Positions 23,310 to 34,436 of a DNA stretch of 64,000 nt are shown one piece after another. The DNA lies in contig KZ111140.1 of the NCBI GenBank assembly GCA_002077045.2, forward strand, positions 1,470,285 to 1,534,284, in the 5' to 3' direction. The notes under the pieces are model-generated. The model saw only the letters and a list, made by a program, of their open reading frames with translations. It did no database searches and had not been told where the DNA came from. The position numbers and the translations under genes are program-made. Source of the stretch: Rachicladosporium sp. CCFEE 5018 (taxonomy: Eukaryota; Ascomycota; Dothideomycetes; Cladosporiales; Cladosporiaceae). How positions within the stretch are numbered: the first letter of the stretch is position 1; every line of letters begins with the position of its first letter.

Positions 23310-26300
23310 TCATCTACCTCCATACCCATCGCTGTATATTACTCCCTGACTAGGCGTAGCCTGCGCTCCGAGCTCATTCCTCGTCAAGCTATCTCCAGCC
23401 CTCTTATGAGTGCTCGCAAATCCCGGCTGTACTAGAGCCGGTGGACTGCCGACCGTACTATCGAAGCCCTCGAACTCCAAACCTTCATCCGGACTGTTGC
23501 CTAAGGGTGGACTATGTGTGCCGCCGAACGTCGGGATCTGGTCTTGCGATAGCGTCCGTCTAGAGCTGCGGCGAGGCACGTAGGGCGGGCGCGATGGATG
23601 CGTAGAGGCATCCCCGCGATTGTGAGAAGGCCAGGATAGTTCATCCACGGCTCTAAGCCACTCTTGACCAGCTGGACTGCGATCTATATCAGGATTGTAT
23701 GGTGACGGTATGTCATTCTGCGTCCGCTGCGAGCCAAAGCGAGATGGGAGATCTAGCCCGCCAATCGGCTCGATCGGTGCGAGACTGGGCACGTCGCTAA
23801 GATGAGGTCTGTACTTCTCGTCTCGATCGTCTGCAGGATAGCGACTACTCGCCGTTGTCTCACCACTTGGTCTCGGTCGCGCAGGGAGCTCGGCACGCAT
23901 GCCAGGGTGATCCAGAGTGCGTATTGTGTCTCCGCTTGGTCGAGCAGCCGGATGGAGGCCGATGTTGAATGTGTCAGCCGGAGGTGAGTACGCTGGGTGT
24001 ACAGTCTCGGCGGTACCATCAAGGGCAAAGTTGAAGCCTGGTGCGATGTGATTGCCGGTAGGTGATGTAGGACTGATAGCCCGAGCGACGCCTGCGGCAG
24101 CATGCTGCCGCAGCGGTGGCGAGTCTTGATAAGGATCTGAGGCCATCGGCGGCGAGTCGACCATCTCATGCTCTTCTGCGGCGCGCTGCATCTCGGGTGG
24201 CATCCGTGAGGATCGCACAACTTCGAAGCCCTTGCTCTCCCTCGGCTTGGCCTTGCCACCGACGAAACGTTGGAACCAGCTTTGCGCGTTGGCAGCTGGG
24301 CCGTTCGGGTCCACAGGTCCAGTCTTCAGCTTCCGAGTTGGCTGGTCTGAGAGAGCAGCACCACGGTAGTACTGATCGACTTCGCGGACTGCGTAGTCGG
24401 GTCGAGGCAGGTTGTCGTCAGACTCCGCGCGATCTCGGAAGTAGGCTGGTGCAGGCGAGTCACGCCCCACGAACTTGCCTTCGATGCTGCTACCTCGTTG
24501 CCCGCCAGAGTGCGTGGGAGAGTCCGAGTAGGGGAAGTCTGCGCTGTTGCCACTCTGCCGGGCCTTGGTCGCAAGTGGCAGGGCGTCCATGGTCGTGCGA
24601 CGCGCTCGGGGAGGTCGGTAGTAAGTCTCTGCTGGCGCATCGCCCATCTTTCCGCCTACGACTGGCTTCGCTGAGTCCATCGGGTTGTTGCCACTTTCAC
24701 CCGTGGGACTCGCAAGACCGCCACCAATAGAGTCAAAGTTCTCGAATCCACTCATGCGATGTGTGGAAGGTGCACTGCCAATCTGGTTCAGCAGCTGCTG
24801 GCTGCTAGCGGACATACTTCGTGACCGGGCATAATTGCTTCGTGCATCTGCGTCCTGTAGTATCGCTGCGCCACTAGCCATCGATGCTCGGTCGCTTGTA
24901 ATTGGTCTGTTCCGGTTCTGCCGCTTCTTAAGCATGCGAATATTGACGATGCTACCACGAATGGCACCGTGCTGTGCGTCACCAGCAACTCCCATCGAGC
25001 GAGCTACGACTTCAATGAGTGTCTGCGCAGCATTGAGGAAGAAGCCGAAGACCAGGACGCAAGCGTGGAGCAGCAATATGGCATAGCCGATCCACCCACG
25101 AGGCGCTTCGTCTACACCTAGCGAGGGTACGAACGCCACTGACAAAAGTATAGTGATCAGTCGGACTGTCGCAAAGAAGGTGTGGTAGGCATTCATGCTT
25201 GTCTGGTTCTGGAATGGCCTAAATGCGTTGAGCGTAAGAATAAAGATCACCTCGCAAATTGCGAGTATGATGAGTTGACCAATGCCGCTGGGCTGGACTG
25301 CACCAATGGCGACGGCTCGCATAAAGGTGATGGCGACTGGTATAAGAGCGAATGGCGCAGCGCTGTCGCTGTATGTATTGTACAGTGGTCCGTACATAAG
25401 CACTGTCGGCATGTCGTCGAAAAGATGTGTCCTCGGCTTGGTCGTAAAGATGACTCGGAGAATCCAGATCGCGGTTAGGAGCATTACAAGCAGTAAAATC
25501 ACCGCACAGATCACGACTGATTTGGGCGATCTCGGAGCAACAACGAGCTGGAATAAGCTGAGTGCCGCGATGGGCAGGATGAAGTAGTTGAACAGTAGTC
25601 GCACCAGGTTGCCGACCGTGAAAGGGAAGTTCTTCCGCCGCAGATCTTCCTCGCTGGTGTTGGAAGCCTTGCGGTACGCCCAGCGTGCCGCAAATCCGAC
25701 TTGGCAGAGGACTACCACGATTGCAGCAATGACAAGCAGCCAGATCGCCATGCATGCCCATATATCGTCTGTTTTGCTCATGCCCACTAGCTGGCTCATG
25801 CGAGTCATTCCATATGTGCCACTGGTTGTGTATACTCCGTCCACCAAGCTCTGGTAGCCGTCTCCATGACTGACGAAGCTCTGATTGAACATGAGCAGAC
25901 TCCAAGTTGTCTGGCTGATTGCTGGCTGGAAGAATCCAGGGTACTGCAACGTCAAGCTCCCAGTGAGTGCAACGAACTGAATGTACTGCAGACAATCGCC
26001 GAAGCCTGGCGTGACCAAGCGCAGCAAATCCTCATCACGCGAATATATCCGAGCTGCCCCAGGGTGACCAAATCGCCGCGGTCAAGGTCGCAAGACCCTT
26101 CAATATCAAGATTGCAGCCGGCAGCCATGTGATCAAACCCGCAACGCTCTTTCCCAGGTCCGGAGTAATGTTCGCGCTCACGCATAATACATCCGGTGCG
26201 CCCTCGTCGCCACTGATCACTCGCACTGTCGATACAAGCGTGCCGAATGCATATGTACTGCCGAAGTCGTGCTGCACTTGGAACGCTGGCAGGTCGTAAG

Positions 26301-26757
26301 GGTTGCTAGCATTGGCGGTAAAGTAAGGGCCGATGGGACAGCTCCCATTCACCAGGGTCTTGCAGAATCTCTCAGATGGCGCGCTGTAGGCGTCATAGGT
26401 GAGGAGGTTGTACCTCGTAATCAACGTGCTGTAGTTGCCACCCGTGCCAACGTCGTTAATCTTGCCGAAGGTGTTATTCTCATTGCTCCAGCCTGGGTCA
26501 TTGGGTGGCGGATATTCCCCGACGGTCGTCTGACCCGTGACATTCCCGTAGTAGGTGAGATTGAGGCCATGCGTCGGGTTGACTGTGTCGAACTTGGCGT
26601 CCACGAACAGCGGAACCCATTGCAGTCGCCGCGGATTGCTGTTGATCGTGTTCACGTCCAGACAGTCCTCAAAGGCAATGAAGGCGCTGAGACTCGGCGC
26701 AACAAGGAGGGAGAGAAGCACCGCAGTCGCCGCCGCGAATGACTGTGAGACCCTCAT
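23310..26757 (-). pseudogene. TRP/FLC-like channel gene broken by a 20-bp deletion, block A
   Basis: The frame starts at 26757 with a signal peptide (MRVSQSFAAATAVLLSLL), runs through an ML-like lumenal domain rich in N-glycosylation sites, and stops just after SPWGSSDIF. The block B copy carries 20 extra bases (50011-50030) at the point corresponding to 26040/26041. Their absence here shifts the frame. The rest of the protein stays open from there to 23310 in the other frame: the TRP-type membrane domain starting LVTPGFGDCLQYIQF, then a ~480-residue Ser/Pro-rich cytosolic tail. Family members act in ion or flavin transport and wall integrity. No splice pair bridges the loss. It may be a real lesion in one copy or an assembly error. 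Confidence 0.85.
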
Positions 26758-29070
26758 CGTGAGGGAAGCACACAGCACATCTGATGTGACGGATGTACTG
26801 CGTAGCCTAAAGAAGGGAAGTAAAGGAGATCCGACCACGAAACACCGGCGCCGTGAACTTTCGCGCAACTATGAATGATGCGCGGCGGGTGGTGGTGGGA
26901 AAGTCAAGATGGTCCAAGCCCCAAGGGAGGTCGTGTCGTGCCGCGCTGCATTGGGCACTACTAGCCGAGTACGAGCTTAAATTCGACGGCATCTCCTCCT
27001 CGTGCTGGGGAGCACTGCACGTGGACCACGCATGGCATCGATTGATCAGCTACTGATGTGCGACAGACTGGCGCGACTCCTCTGAGGGCATGAATGCTGT
27101 GCTGAGGCAGGCTTTGGTGGACCTTTGGGCTCGTGTGTCTGGCAGCAGCAGAGCACGCTCATGGAGACGCTCCTGCTCCCCTCTTCTGGAAACGAGGCCA
27201 GGCCACCTGCATTGTGACCAGACATCCTCGAAGACTCCTGTAGCTGTGTCAGAGCCCGTCGAGCTCGCAGAGTTCAGCAGACCTGGGTCATCTGCTCTGG
27301 AGCATGTGCCGTGACAGGGGTATTTATCCGACTCGCCGCCATGATCTGTAGCTCTTTGCACTGACCCATCGAGCGCTTACGCTCATCTGCTGGCGGGACT
27401 GATTCGGAGACTCTGAATACAATCGACCCTTGGCCTAAGAATCACCAGGCTCGCGGACTTTGACAGCGGCTTCGCGGAAGTCGGCTATGGGTTGCTGAGT
27501 GTTCCTTGACTTGCGTCCCCTATGGACAGTCTCGCCGTCTCGCATCGGGTAGCGGCTCGCGTTTAGGCGTACTCCTCGTTCATGGTTGCAACATGGTCGT
27601 ATGCAGATCATCTATTCGTGCAACATCTTCGACAAGAGGCTAATATGAGTATTCCGTGGATGTGTCGTGGAAACGCCTTTGAGACCCTACCTTGACGTCT
27701 TCCGATCACTCATTGACAGTCGTGAGAGTCTCTCCGGTGCTGAATGGGGCATTGGGGCATTGGGGCATCAAAGTCATTGGCGATGCACCAACATACTCGA
27801 ACACTGTATGGAGTGATCATGATGGAAGACTGGACTGTCGATGATCGTGTACAGAGATTCTACATGGCTATCACGGAACGGGACTGGCAGCTACTCTCAG
27901 ATGTCCACGGCGCAACTGCCCGGCCAACTCGTCAGCTACCTTTGCCTCTCCGAGCGACGAGCGAGTGGACAGCGGTAAGATCAGACTGCTCGCGGTACTG
28001 CAAGCTGTTGAACAGTATTTGTGAGAAGATCTTGTCGATGTAATGTGGCGAAAACAGGTCTTCTCATATCAGCGTTGCAAGCTGGACGCAGTACAGTGGG
28101 TATCGTGGAAGGAGTGCAGGAGCATTGCAGACTCCCGGAGTAGTGACGCTCATCACACAATCCGTCGGAGGCCCTGATGCAATGCCTGAGGCTGACGACG
28201 GCTATCTGCGGAGCATGTGAAGCCTCGGGCGTTGCTGTGGCAGCATGGTAGAACTCACTGATGCTCCAGTAGAAACGAGTGGGAGTATAGCAGTACGGGC
28301 GGGCTCGAATACTCCAAACAGACAGACCCAATACCATATGAAACGCTCTCACGGGAGCACAGTATCATATACATACGATCACGAGCTTACAGATACTACC
28401 AGGACCATAGGCCTGTGAGAGTGAAGTCAAGTACCCTAACCCTAGCAGTCTTGGCTTTTGCCGCGCACCAATCACGTACAGCCAAGTCGCGAGACCTCAA
28501 AACACTGGCTTCGCGATACTGGCATTGAAATGCTCGTCCATGGCAGCTCGATGATAGCCATTCAATCGGGACCCATCAGAGTCAACGTAATGCTGTACGT
28601 ATTCAGAAGTCGACTCTCAATTGGATTCTCTCAGTGGTATGGCGCCAGCCGAAATGGCCAACACGGTGCAGTATACAGCAGCACAATCCCACGAAACCTC
28701 TCCATTGAGAGCACACGCCATGACCTGCACGCGAAATGATTGCGAGAGTCGAGGCGTGTGTGCAGACTTCGCTTGCCTGGCCGAGTAGTCGTGGTCAAGC
28801 AGCAGTAGCGGTAGGTTTGTTATGAGCTCCTCCCGTACACGCGAGAATCGAGAGGCACCTCGAGAAATCTGCGTGCTCCCTCTCATTTAGTCTCGTTGTC
28901 TCACTCCGCCGCGCCCGCCTCCCCCCTCCCCTCTCGCTGCCTCCCTTCCCCCTCCCACCACCACCACCACCCTGGTACGTATGCTCGATTTCCCTTTTTC
29001 ATGACCGTTTTCCGTGCTCGCTGCGACTTTACAGCACCATAGACGCCTTACCCCTGGGATATCGGCCGAC
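26758..29070. other. Gene-poor stretch, block A, left part of a highly diverged island
   Basis: No gene is recognised. Up to about 27020 it is almost identical to block B. Beyond that only scattered words match 51050-52310, for example around 27140-27170 and 28190-28210. It contains a two-unit CCCTAA run near 28433-28445, too short to call telomeric. Confidence 0.5.
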
Positions 29071-29757
29071 CACAGAGCCGTTGCGGTCTCTCGACAACGA
29101 CTCTCACCGGGACAGTGGACGACTACAGAGCCGATGCGGTCTCTCGACAACGACTCTCACCGGGATAGTGGCCGACTACAGAGCCGTTGCGGTCTCTCGA
29201 CAACGACTCTCAGCGGGACAGTGGACGACCACAGAGCCGTTGCGGTCTCTCGAATCTCAACGGGATAGTGGACCAAAGAGCCGATGCGGTCTCTCGACGA
29301 TACGCACCATTCTCTCAGCGGGACATCGACCAAGGAGCCGTGGCGGGATCTCTCGAATCTCAGTGGTCGACCAAAGAGCCGATGCGGTCTCTCGACAAAA
29401 TGCACGGCTCTCAGCAGGACAGTGGACGACCAGATAGCCGTTGCGGTCTCTCGACAAAATGCACGGCTCTCAGCAGGACAGTGGACGACCAGAGAGCCGT
29501 TGCGGTCTCTGCACGACTCTCAGCGGGATAGTGGCCGACCAAAGAGCCGTTGCGGTCTCTCGACAAAATGCACGACTCTCGGCGGGACAGTGGACGACCA
29601 AAGACTGAGACTCTGGGCAAAGAGCCGATGCGGTCTCTCGACAACAACTCTCAGCGGGAGACTATGGAGCCGATGCGGTCTCTCGACACAATGTACGACT
29701 CTCAGCGGGATATCGACCAAAGGACCCATGCGGTCTCTCAGCGGTCTCTCTCCGGAA
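29071..29757. repeat. Minisatellite of about 12-13 variable units, 40-60 bp each
   Basis: Units share a core reading GAGCCG(A/T)TGCGGTCTCTCGA, followed by a variable middle and then CTCTCAGCGGGA(C/T)AGTGG. Unit starts are near 29075, 29124, 29178, 29234, 29276, 29332, 29374, 29434, 29491, 29543, 29620, 29666 and 29720. Middles alternate between a short form and one with an extra AAAATGCACG. Several frames stay open through it on both strands simply because the unit lacks stops. It ends ~150 bp before the orphan gene at 29910 and has no counterpart in block B. Confidence 0.92.
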
Positions 29758-29909
29758 TTTACGGTCGGACGTCTCCAGGACTGGTGCTCTCGATACTACC
29801 TCGAATCGATGTGACCTCTCGCTGAGAGCCACGGCAGATTCTCGCCTACTGACCGTGATTGTGTAGAAAATTGAAGGGCAATATACGCTAATGACACGAG
29901 TTTTAGAAG

Positions 29910-30959
29910 ATGCAGCGCTCCAAGGAGGCTCGCGCGGCACGTGATAAGCGTGCTGCGGAACATAATGCCACGAGACGTCCACCAAGCGATCTGAGTGCAC
30001 GTGATATTGCCGATATCAAGGCTCAAATCACGTTTTTAGAGTCGCAAGCCCGTTTAGAAGCTCATAAACCTGCACGCCGACTCGGTCCCGCGCCCGCCAA
30101 TCCAGAAGTCACCTTTGTCCCCTTTTCGGACGACACTCCGGCTCACTCACACCCTCTAAATGACGAAAATGCAGACCACGATGGCCGCAAAATGCTCCTC
30201 AAGGCGCTCAACAACCATCAGCTGCGACAGCAGCTTCACATCACTACAGATGAAGCTGCCATCACTTACTTAGTGTACGCCAGATGGGAGCGCTGCACGA
30301 CTGACCGCCGGGAATACTCTGAATGGCTCGCCCGCTCAGTTCCGCCGGCGTACAACCTGTACGACTCCATCGCCGATCTCGCCGGCAAAATCTATACGAC
30401 TTGCAATGGTATCAATGCCACACCTCGGCCACAGACCCTCAGTCCGTCTGCAGTGCGCGCCTTCCTCAACCCACTCGAGCAGCTCTTCACTGCCAAAGAT
30501 TCACTCACTCTAGAGGCAGAAAATGCCAGTACACAAGAGGTAGCTGCCCTCACTGCCCTCAAAACTGATACAGAAACTGACGCTAAGTAGCCCGCTGCCC
30601 CGGCAGTCACGGTTCCTCCACCAGCCTCACCAAGCTCCCCCGGTGATCTCACTATCACCGCAGTCAGAGTCGCCACTCGTCCAGTGGTCCAGAACGCTCT
30701 GCCTCCTCTCAAGAATTTCGCACAGCGCGTTGCGACTGTTCGCCCGGCTCTGCTCCCAGCCATGAGCTTTCAAGAGTCGAAGGAACTCCGGTTGTTACCA
30801 CTGAAAGAAGCCGACTATCAATGGTTGGTTCTGCAAGGCTGGGATATTGCACGCATGATCCGTGGTAACGACAACTGGCTATACGGGTCCAGGGAGGATG
30901 CAATGATTCGTAGTATGATAGCTTATCGGAAGCAATTCGAGGTAAAGGTGAGGCTGTAG
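29910..30959 (+). pseudogene. Orphan gene, block A allele, with in-frame stop
   Basis: The frame from ATG 29910 is open to a TAG at 30588-30590 (226 residues). The same frame continues to 30959 with sequence that still matches the block B protein: PAAPAV then VATRPVVQNALPPLK. So the stop interrupts one ancestral reading frame. The N-terminus is charged and probably coiled-coil (KEARAARDKRAAEHN, DIKAQITFLESQARLEAH). The conserved core, about residues 127-200, reads WERCTTDRREYSEWLARS, then PPAYNLYDSIADLA, then TPRPQTLSPSAVRAFLNPLEQLFTA. I recognise no family. A branch-like CTAATGAC and TTTTAG just before the ATG suggest a possible upstream exon. A 226-residue functional product is not excluded. 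Confidence 0.6.
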
Positions 30960-31419
30960 CATGGCCTACCGTTGACTGAGGAGCTGCGACAGGAATGTAC
31001 GATTGTGGAGGAAAGGAGATTGTGTCGACCGAAGTCGAAGCTACTGTCACCTCATGGGAATGTTCGGGTCCCTGATGTTGACTCTCCGGGAAAGGGCTTC
31101 ATCTTGAGCTACGAGCGCGCACTCTGTGCATACAGGCTCCCAGATCACCAATTCTGGAGAGTGATCGCATGTCTTCCTTTTTCGACCAACAGGAAGCTTT
31201 TCGAATGCAGCGCCCGCTGCAACAAATGGCAGGGGAAAGATCACTGCATCGAACCCTCTCACATTGAGCTCGAAGCTACTAGCTTCAACACACGACGTCG
31301 TACACACCACTCTGGGAAAGTTGTGTGCGACTGTGAGAGACCATGCGTGGGACCTGCAGTGCGCCGTTAGAGTATTTAGATAGCCCGAGCGAGATCCGCT
31401 CTCACCCGTTTTGCCACCA

Positions 31420-31660
31420 GGCGTACGCTTGCATTCCAAGCACCATTCCTCCAACATTGACACCCCTGTCTCATCGAGAGACGCACGCCAGCACTTCGAG
31501 TGCCATCGCTCCGACATCGACACATCGCCTTCATCAGTTTGAATCCCACTCGTCTTTCGACAGGCGTATGCTTGCACTTCGAGTGCCATCACTTCGAATT
31601 CGACATCCACTGTCTCGCCGAGAGGCACACATTAGCACTTCGAGTGTTATCGCCACCATC
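31420..31660 (+). repeat. Short minisatellite, about 4 units, block A
   Basis: Units carry (G/A)CGCACGC(T/C)AGCACTTCGAGTGCCATC or diverged forms of it, near 31420, 31480, 31565 and 31625. Block B has about twice as many at 54354-54860. Confidence 0.75.
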
Positions 31661-31680
31661 AACAGCCTCCGTCCTGGATC

Positions 31681-32100
31681 CTTCTCGCCGTCACACTCTG
31701 CCAGTCACTTCGTGGTAATGGCTCTGGGGATAACATCTCAGGGTAGCCGCCTGTCCGAGTACTGTGACCTCAGTAGCGCTCTAGCGAACGGGCAGTACGT
31801 TGGGTGGGGACATTATCGCAAGGCTGCAGGACTGGTTGCGGCAGGCTCACAGCGACGGTGAACTACTCGGATCCACAGCCTCATCACTGGATTCTTCTCG
31901 CCTCCACACTCTGACAGTTACTTCGCGCTGATGGCTCTGGGGGCAACCTCAGAGTAGCAGCCTATCTGAGTACTGTGACCTCAGTAGCGCTCTAGCGAAC
32001 GGGCAGTACGTTGGGTGGGGACATTGTCGCAAGGCTGCAGAGTAGTGGTTGCGGGGTCACAGTGGCGAGGCATCTACGTGTGCTCCGCTCATCAACAGCA
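31681..32100 (+). repeat. Direct repeat, period ~213 bp, two units, block A
   Basis: Two successive units start at 31681 and 31894 with CTTCTCGCC. Each contains a highly conserved core of about 60 bases running from CCTCAGTAGCGCTCTAGCGA to CGCAAGGCTGCAG. Block B has the same pair at about 54912 and 55126. Confidence 0.85.
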
Positions 32101-32911
32101 GGCAGCAGGTAAGTATAGGTGAGTATTCCCCTTGTGACTGGCGCCTGCCGAGTACTGTGGCAGCGGTATGAGGACGCAACCGGCGCCAAGAACACTGATG
32201 AAACAGGCATAACCAACCACAGCACCTTTAGTACGGCTTCGACCGGCGGACCAGTCATCGATCAGGTACACCGATCAACAAGTCTTTCTCACCGGCGGAG
32301 CACCAGAGCAAATCTGACAGCCCAGTGGAGCCGACGTTACCCTACGCTGCCTCGGTAGCAATAGGAGAGCGATCTGGTTCTGCACATCGGGTGTTGCGAG
32401 AGGAGCGATCTGCGACAACAGTGCGAGAGAACGATCGGGAACCGACGATGAGTTTGCGACGCATTCCTGCTGGACCACTCTCGACAGCTCCGCGGCGCTC
32501 GGTCTTGGATCCCAGTTACCGTGGCAAGTTTCTGGTGGCCTCGACCAATGAGCTGGACTGCGGACGGAGAGTGGCAGACAGGGACCTTGCTCTGATCTGT
32601 CCGGGCGAAGTGGAAGGAAAAGGGGGCTGGTGGGTTGAAGGGAGAGACCATCAGCACTGCGGAGGGCACTTAGTGCTTCGGTCGGGCGTGTGCGGCAATT
32701 ATGATGAGGCCCTTGATCTGCGCACACCACTGACTACAGGGCTTTGGGGATACTGACTTCACAGCACGACTTACTAACCTGACAGCGCTGTTCGCTGCCA
32801 GCAGTGTCTGGACTTGCAGCACGCCCGGTGAGTGATCAGCTCTTGTCGAGATGATCATGACTGACGCACTTGCAGGACTGCGACGGCAACCATCAGTACA
32901 CGCATGGATCT

Positions 32912-33420
32912 TTGTGAGTTCGCTACAGTATCTTCCCTTTCCCGCGTGGTCGAATAGTGCTGACATCCAGACACACTGCCGCCATGTAGCTGCCACCTTC
33001 GCGATGACATCTCCACCTAAAATCTTTTGTGACTTCGCAAGAGTATCTTCCTCTTCGCTGCCAACGAACACTGCTGACGTTCGGATACATCGCGCCTTGC
33101 TATCCTCGCCCTCCGCTTCACCCTTTTGTGAGTGCGCTGGAGTATTCGCCACCATCTATGTGGTCGCTCAGTGCTGATCCCCGGACAAATCACTGTAGGT
33201 ACGTTTCAGCACCGTCCGACGTCTCAGCATCGTCGACCCTTCCACGAGTGCGTTGAAGCGACCGCGTCTCTCTCCGTCGAACGAATGCTACCGACATCAC
33301 CGACTACCATCTGATCGCCACCTGTATCCGGGTTCACGATTCAGCATGCCGGTCTTGCGAATGCATTGGAGTACGACCTTTCCAGTCTGCTCGAGCGCAA
33401 CTGACATCCATCACCCCATT
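32912..33420 (+). repeat. Degenerate tandem repeat, ~100 bp units, block A
   Basis: Units begin with TTTGTGAGTTCGC or variants at about 32911, 33026 and 33124. Each is followed by GAGTATCTTCC-like sequence and then a CTGACATCC-like end. A fourth weaker unit starts near 33353. Block B keeps the same units at about 56145, 56260, 56371 and 56600. Confidence 0.65.
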
Positions 33421-34436
33421 GCTTGACCACTCTCATGCCTTTCCTCGCATGAAGTTTGCTCTCTCAACAGTCCGTAACGCTCGTGCACTTCTGTCACCGT
33501 CCCATACCATCGAACTCTGCTTGCGACGTCGGAACGAGACGATACGACTTCCTGCAGCATGCTCTCTCAACAGACTGCAATTCCTCATGGACGCATCACT
33601 ACAGGGCTTCACGATCGCAGGTCAGCTGATACGAGCGCTAGCTCCGTCTCGAACAGCCGGAGACGCGGCGGTACATGATACGTGGCCACCATCGTGAGCG
33701 ATACGAACGGCCTTTGTCGTTCTCTCGTACTTACAACATCACTGACCCCGACACACTGCTGCTTGTCGACATTGCCAATCTTTAGCGAAATCTTCGTGGA
33801 AGCAGTCTTCCAGCATGTCCAGTATGAATTCCAACATCCCCCACTGCAGACCATCACTGCGAACTATAGCCTCGCACCGCCGTCAACCGCTGTCGTCCTT
33901 TGCCGATCGGGCAAGCAGCTCCTTCTGCCTGCTCTCCCTCTCGTGCAGCATCAAGCTTCGGTCAACAGGGCAAGTCTGCCCCATCGCCATGGCACAATGT
34001 CCTTGTATGTGGCCTGAGGGTGTCCCAACCTTGCTGTACAACAACGTTGACGTTCAGACAGCTCCGCATCTCAAGACGATATGCTCGGTCTTGCAATGAA
34101 TGGCTCACAAAGAAGCGCGCAGACTTGAGAAAGCTGCAGTGTGGATACTCGCCGACAGATCTGTGTTCGATATGCGTATGCATATCGAGCCTGTTCCCAG
34201 TTGCGAGTTTCGCTTACATGGCTACTGCCGACTTCACCGCATCTATTCGCCACACGATGGCTGTCTTGACTCCAGTTCTTGACACAATCATGACCAACGC
34301 ATGTAAAGTCTCAAAATCACTGTATGGGTGAACCAGACTGACGTACAGCCCTCCCTTTTCTCATTGTCATTGCGTCTTCCTGAGTGCTCACGTATCTCAT
34401 GCTCAGTCAATCCCTCCGTACGATATCTCCTCGGTC

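Larger units (their letters stand above)
30960..34436. other. Repeat-rich gene-poor stretch, block A
   Basis: No gene is recognised. It holds a short version of the 54354-54860 minisatellite (31420-31660), a ~213-bp direct repeat (31681-32100) and a degenerate ~100-bp repeat (32912-33420). From about 31470 on it is colinear with block B 54715-57681 at roughly 90% or better. Open frames here change amino acids as often as silent positions between copies, which argues against coding. Confidence 0.6.

Noticed and set aside
28433..28445. Two CCCTAA-like units, possible interstitial telomere repeat
   Set aside because: Only two units; too short to distinguish from chance.
29071..29757. CRISPR array
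   Set aside because: Unit lengths vary, there is no constant repeat with unique spacers and no cas genes, and the genome is eukaryotic.
29081..29814. Several long open frames on both strands through the minisatellite
   Set aside because: They exist because the repeat unit contains no stop codons. All frames look the same and none has a recognisable product.
32325..32756. 143-codon frame kept open in both blocks
   Set aside because: It starts with GTG, and differences between copies change amino acids as often as not. No family was recognised.
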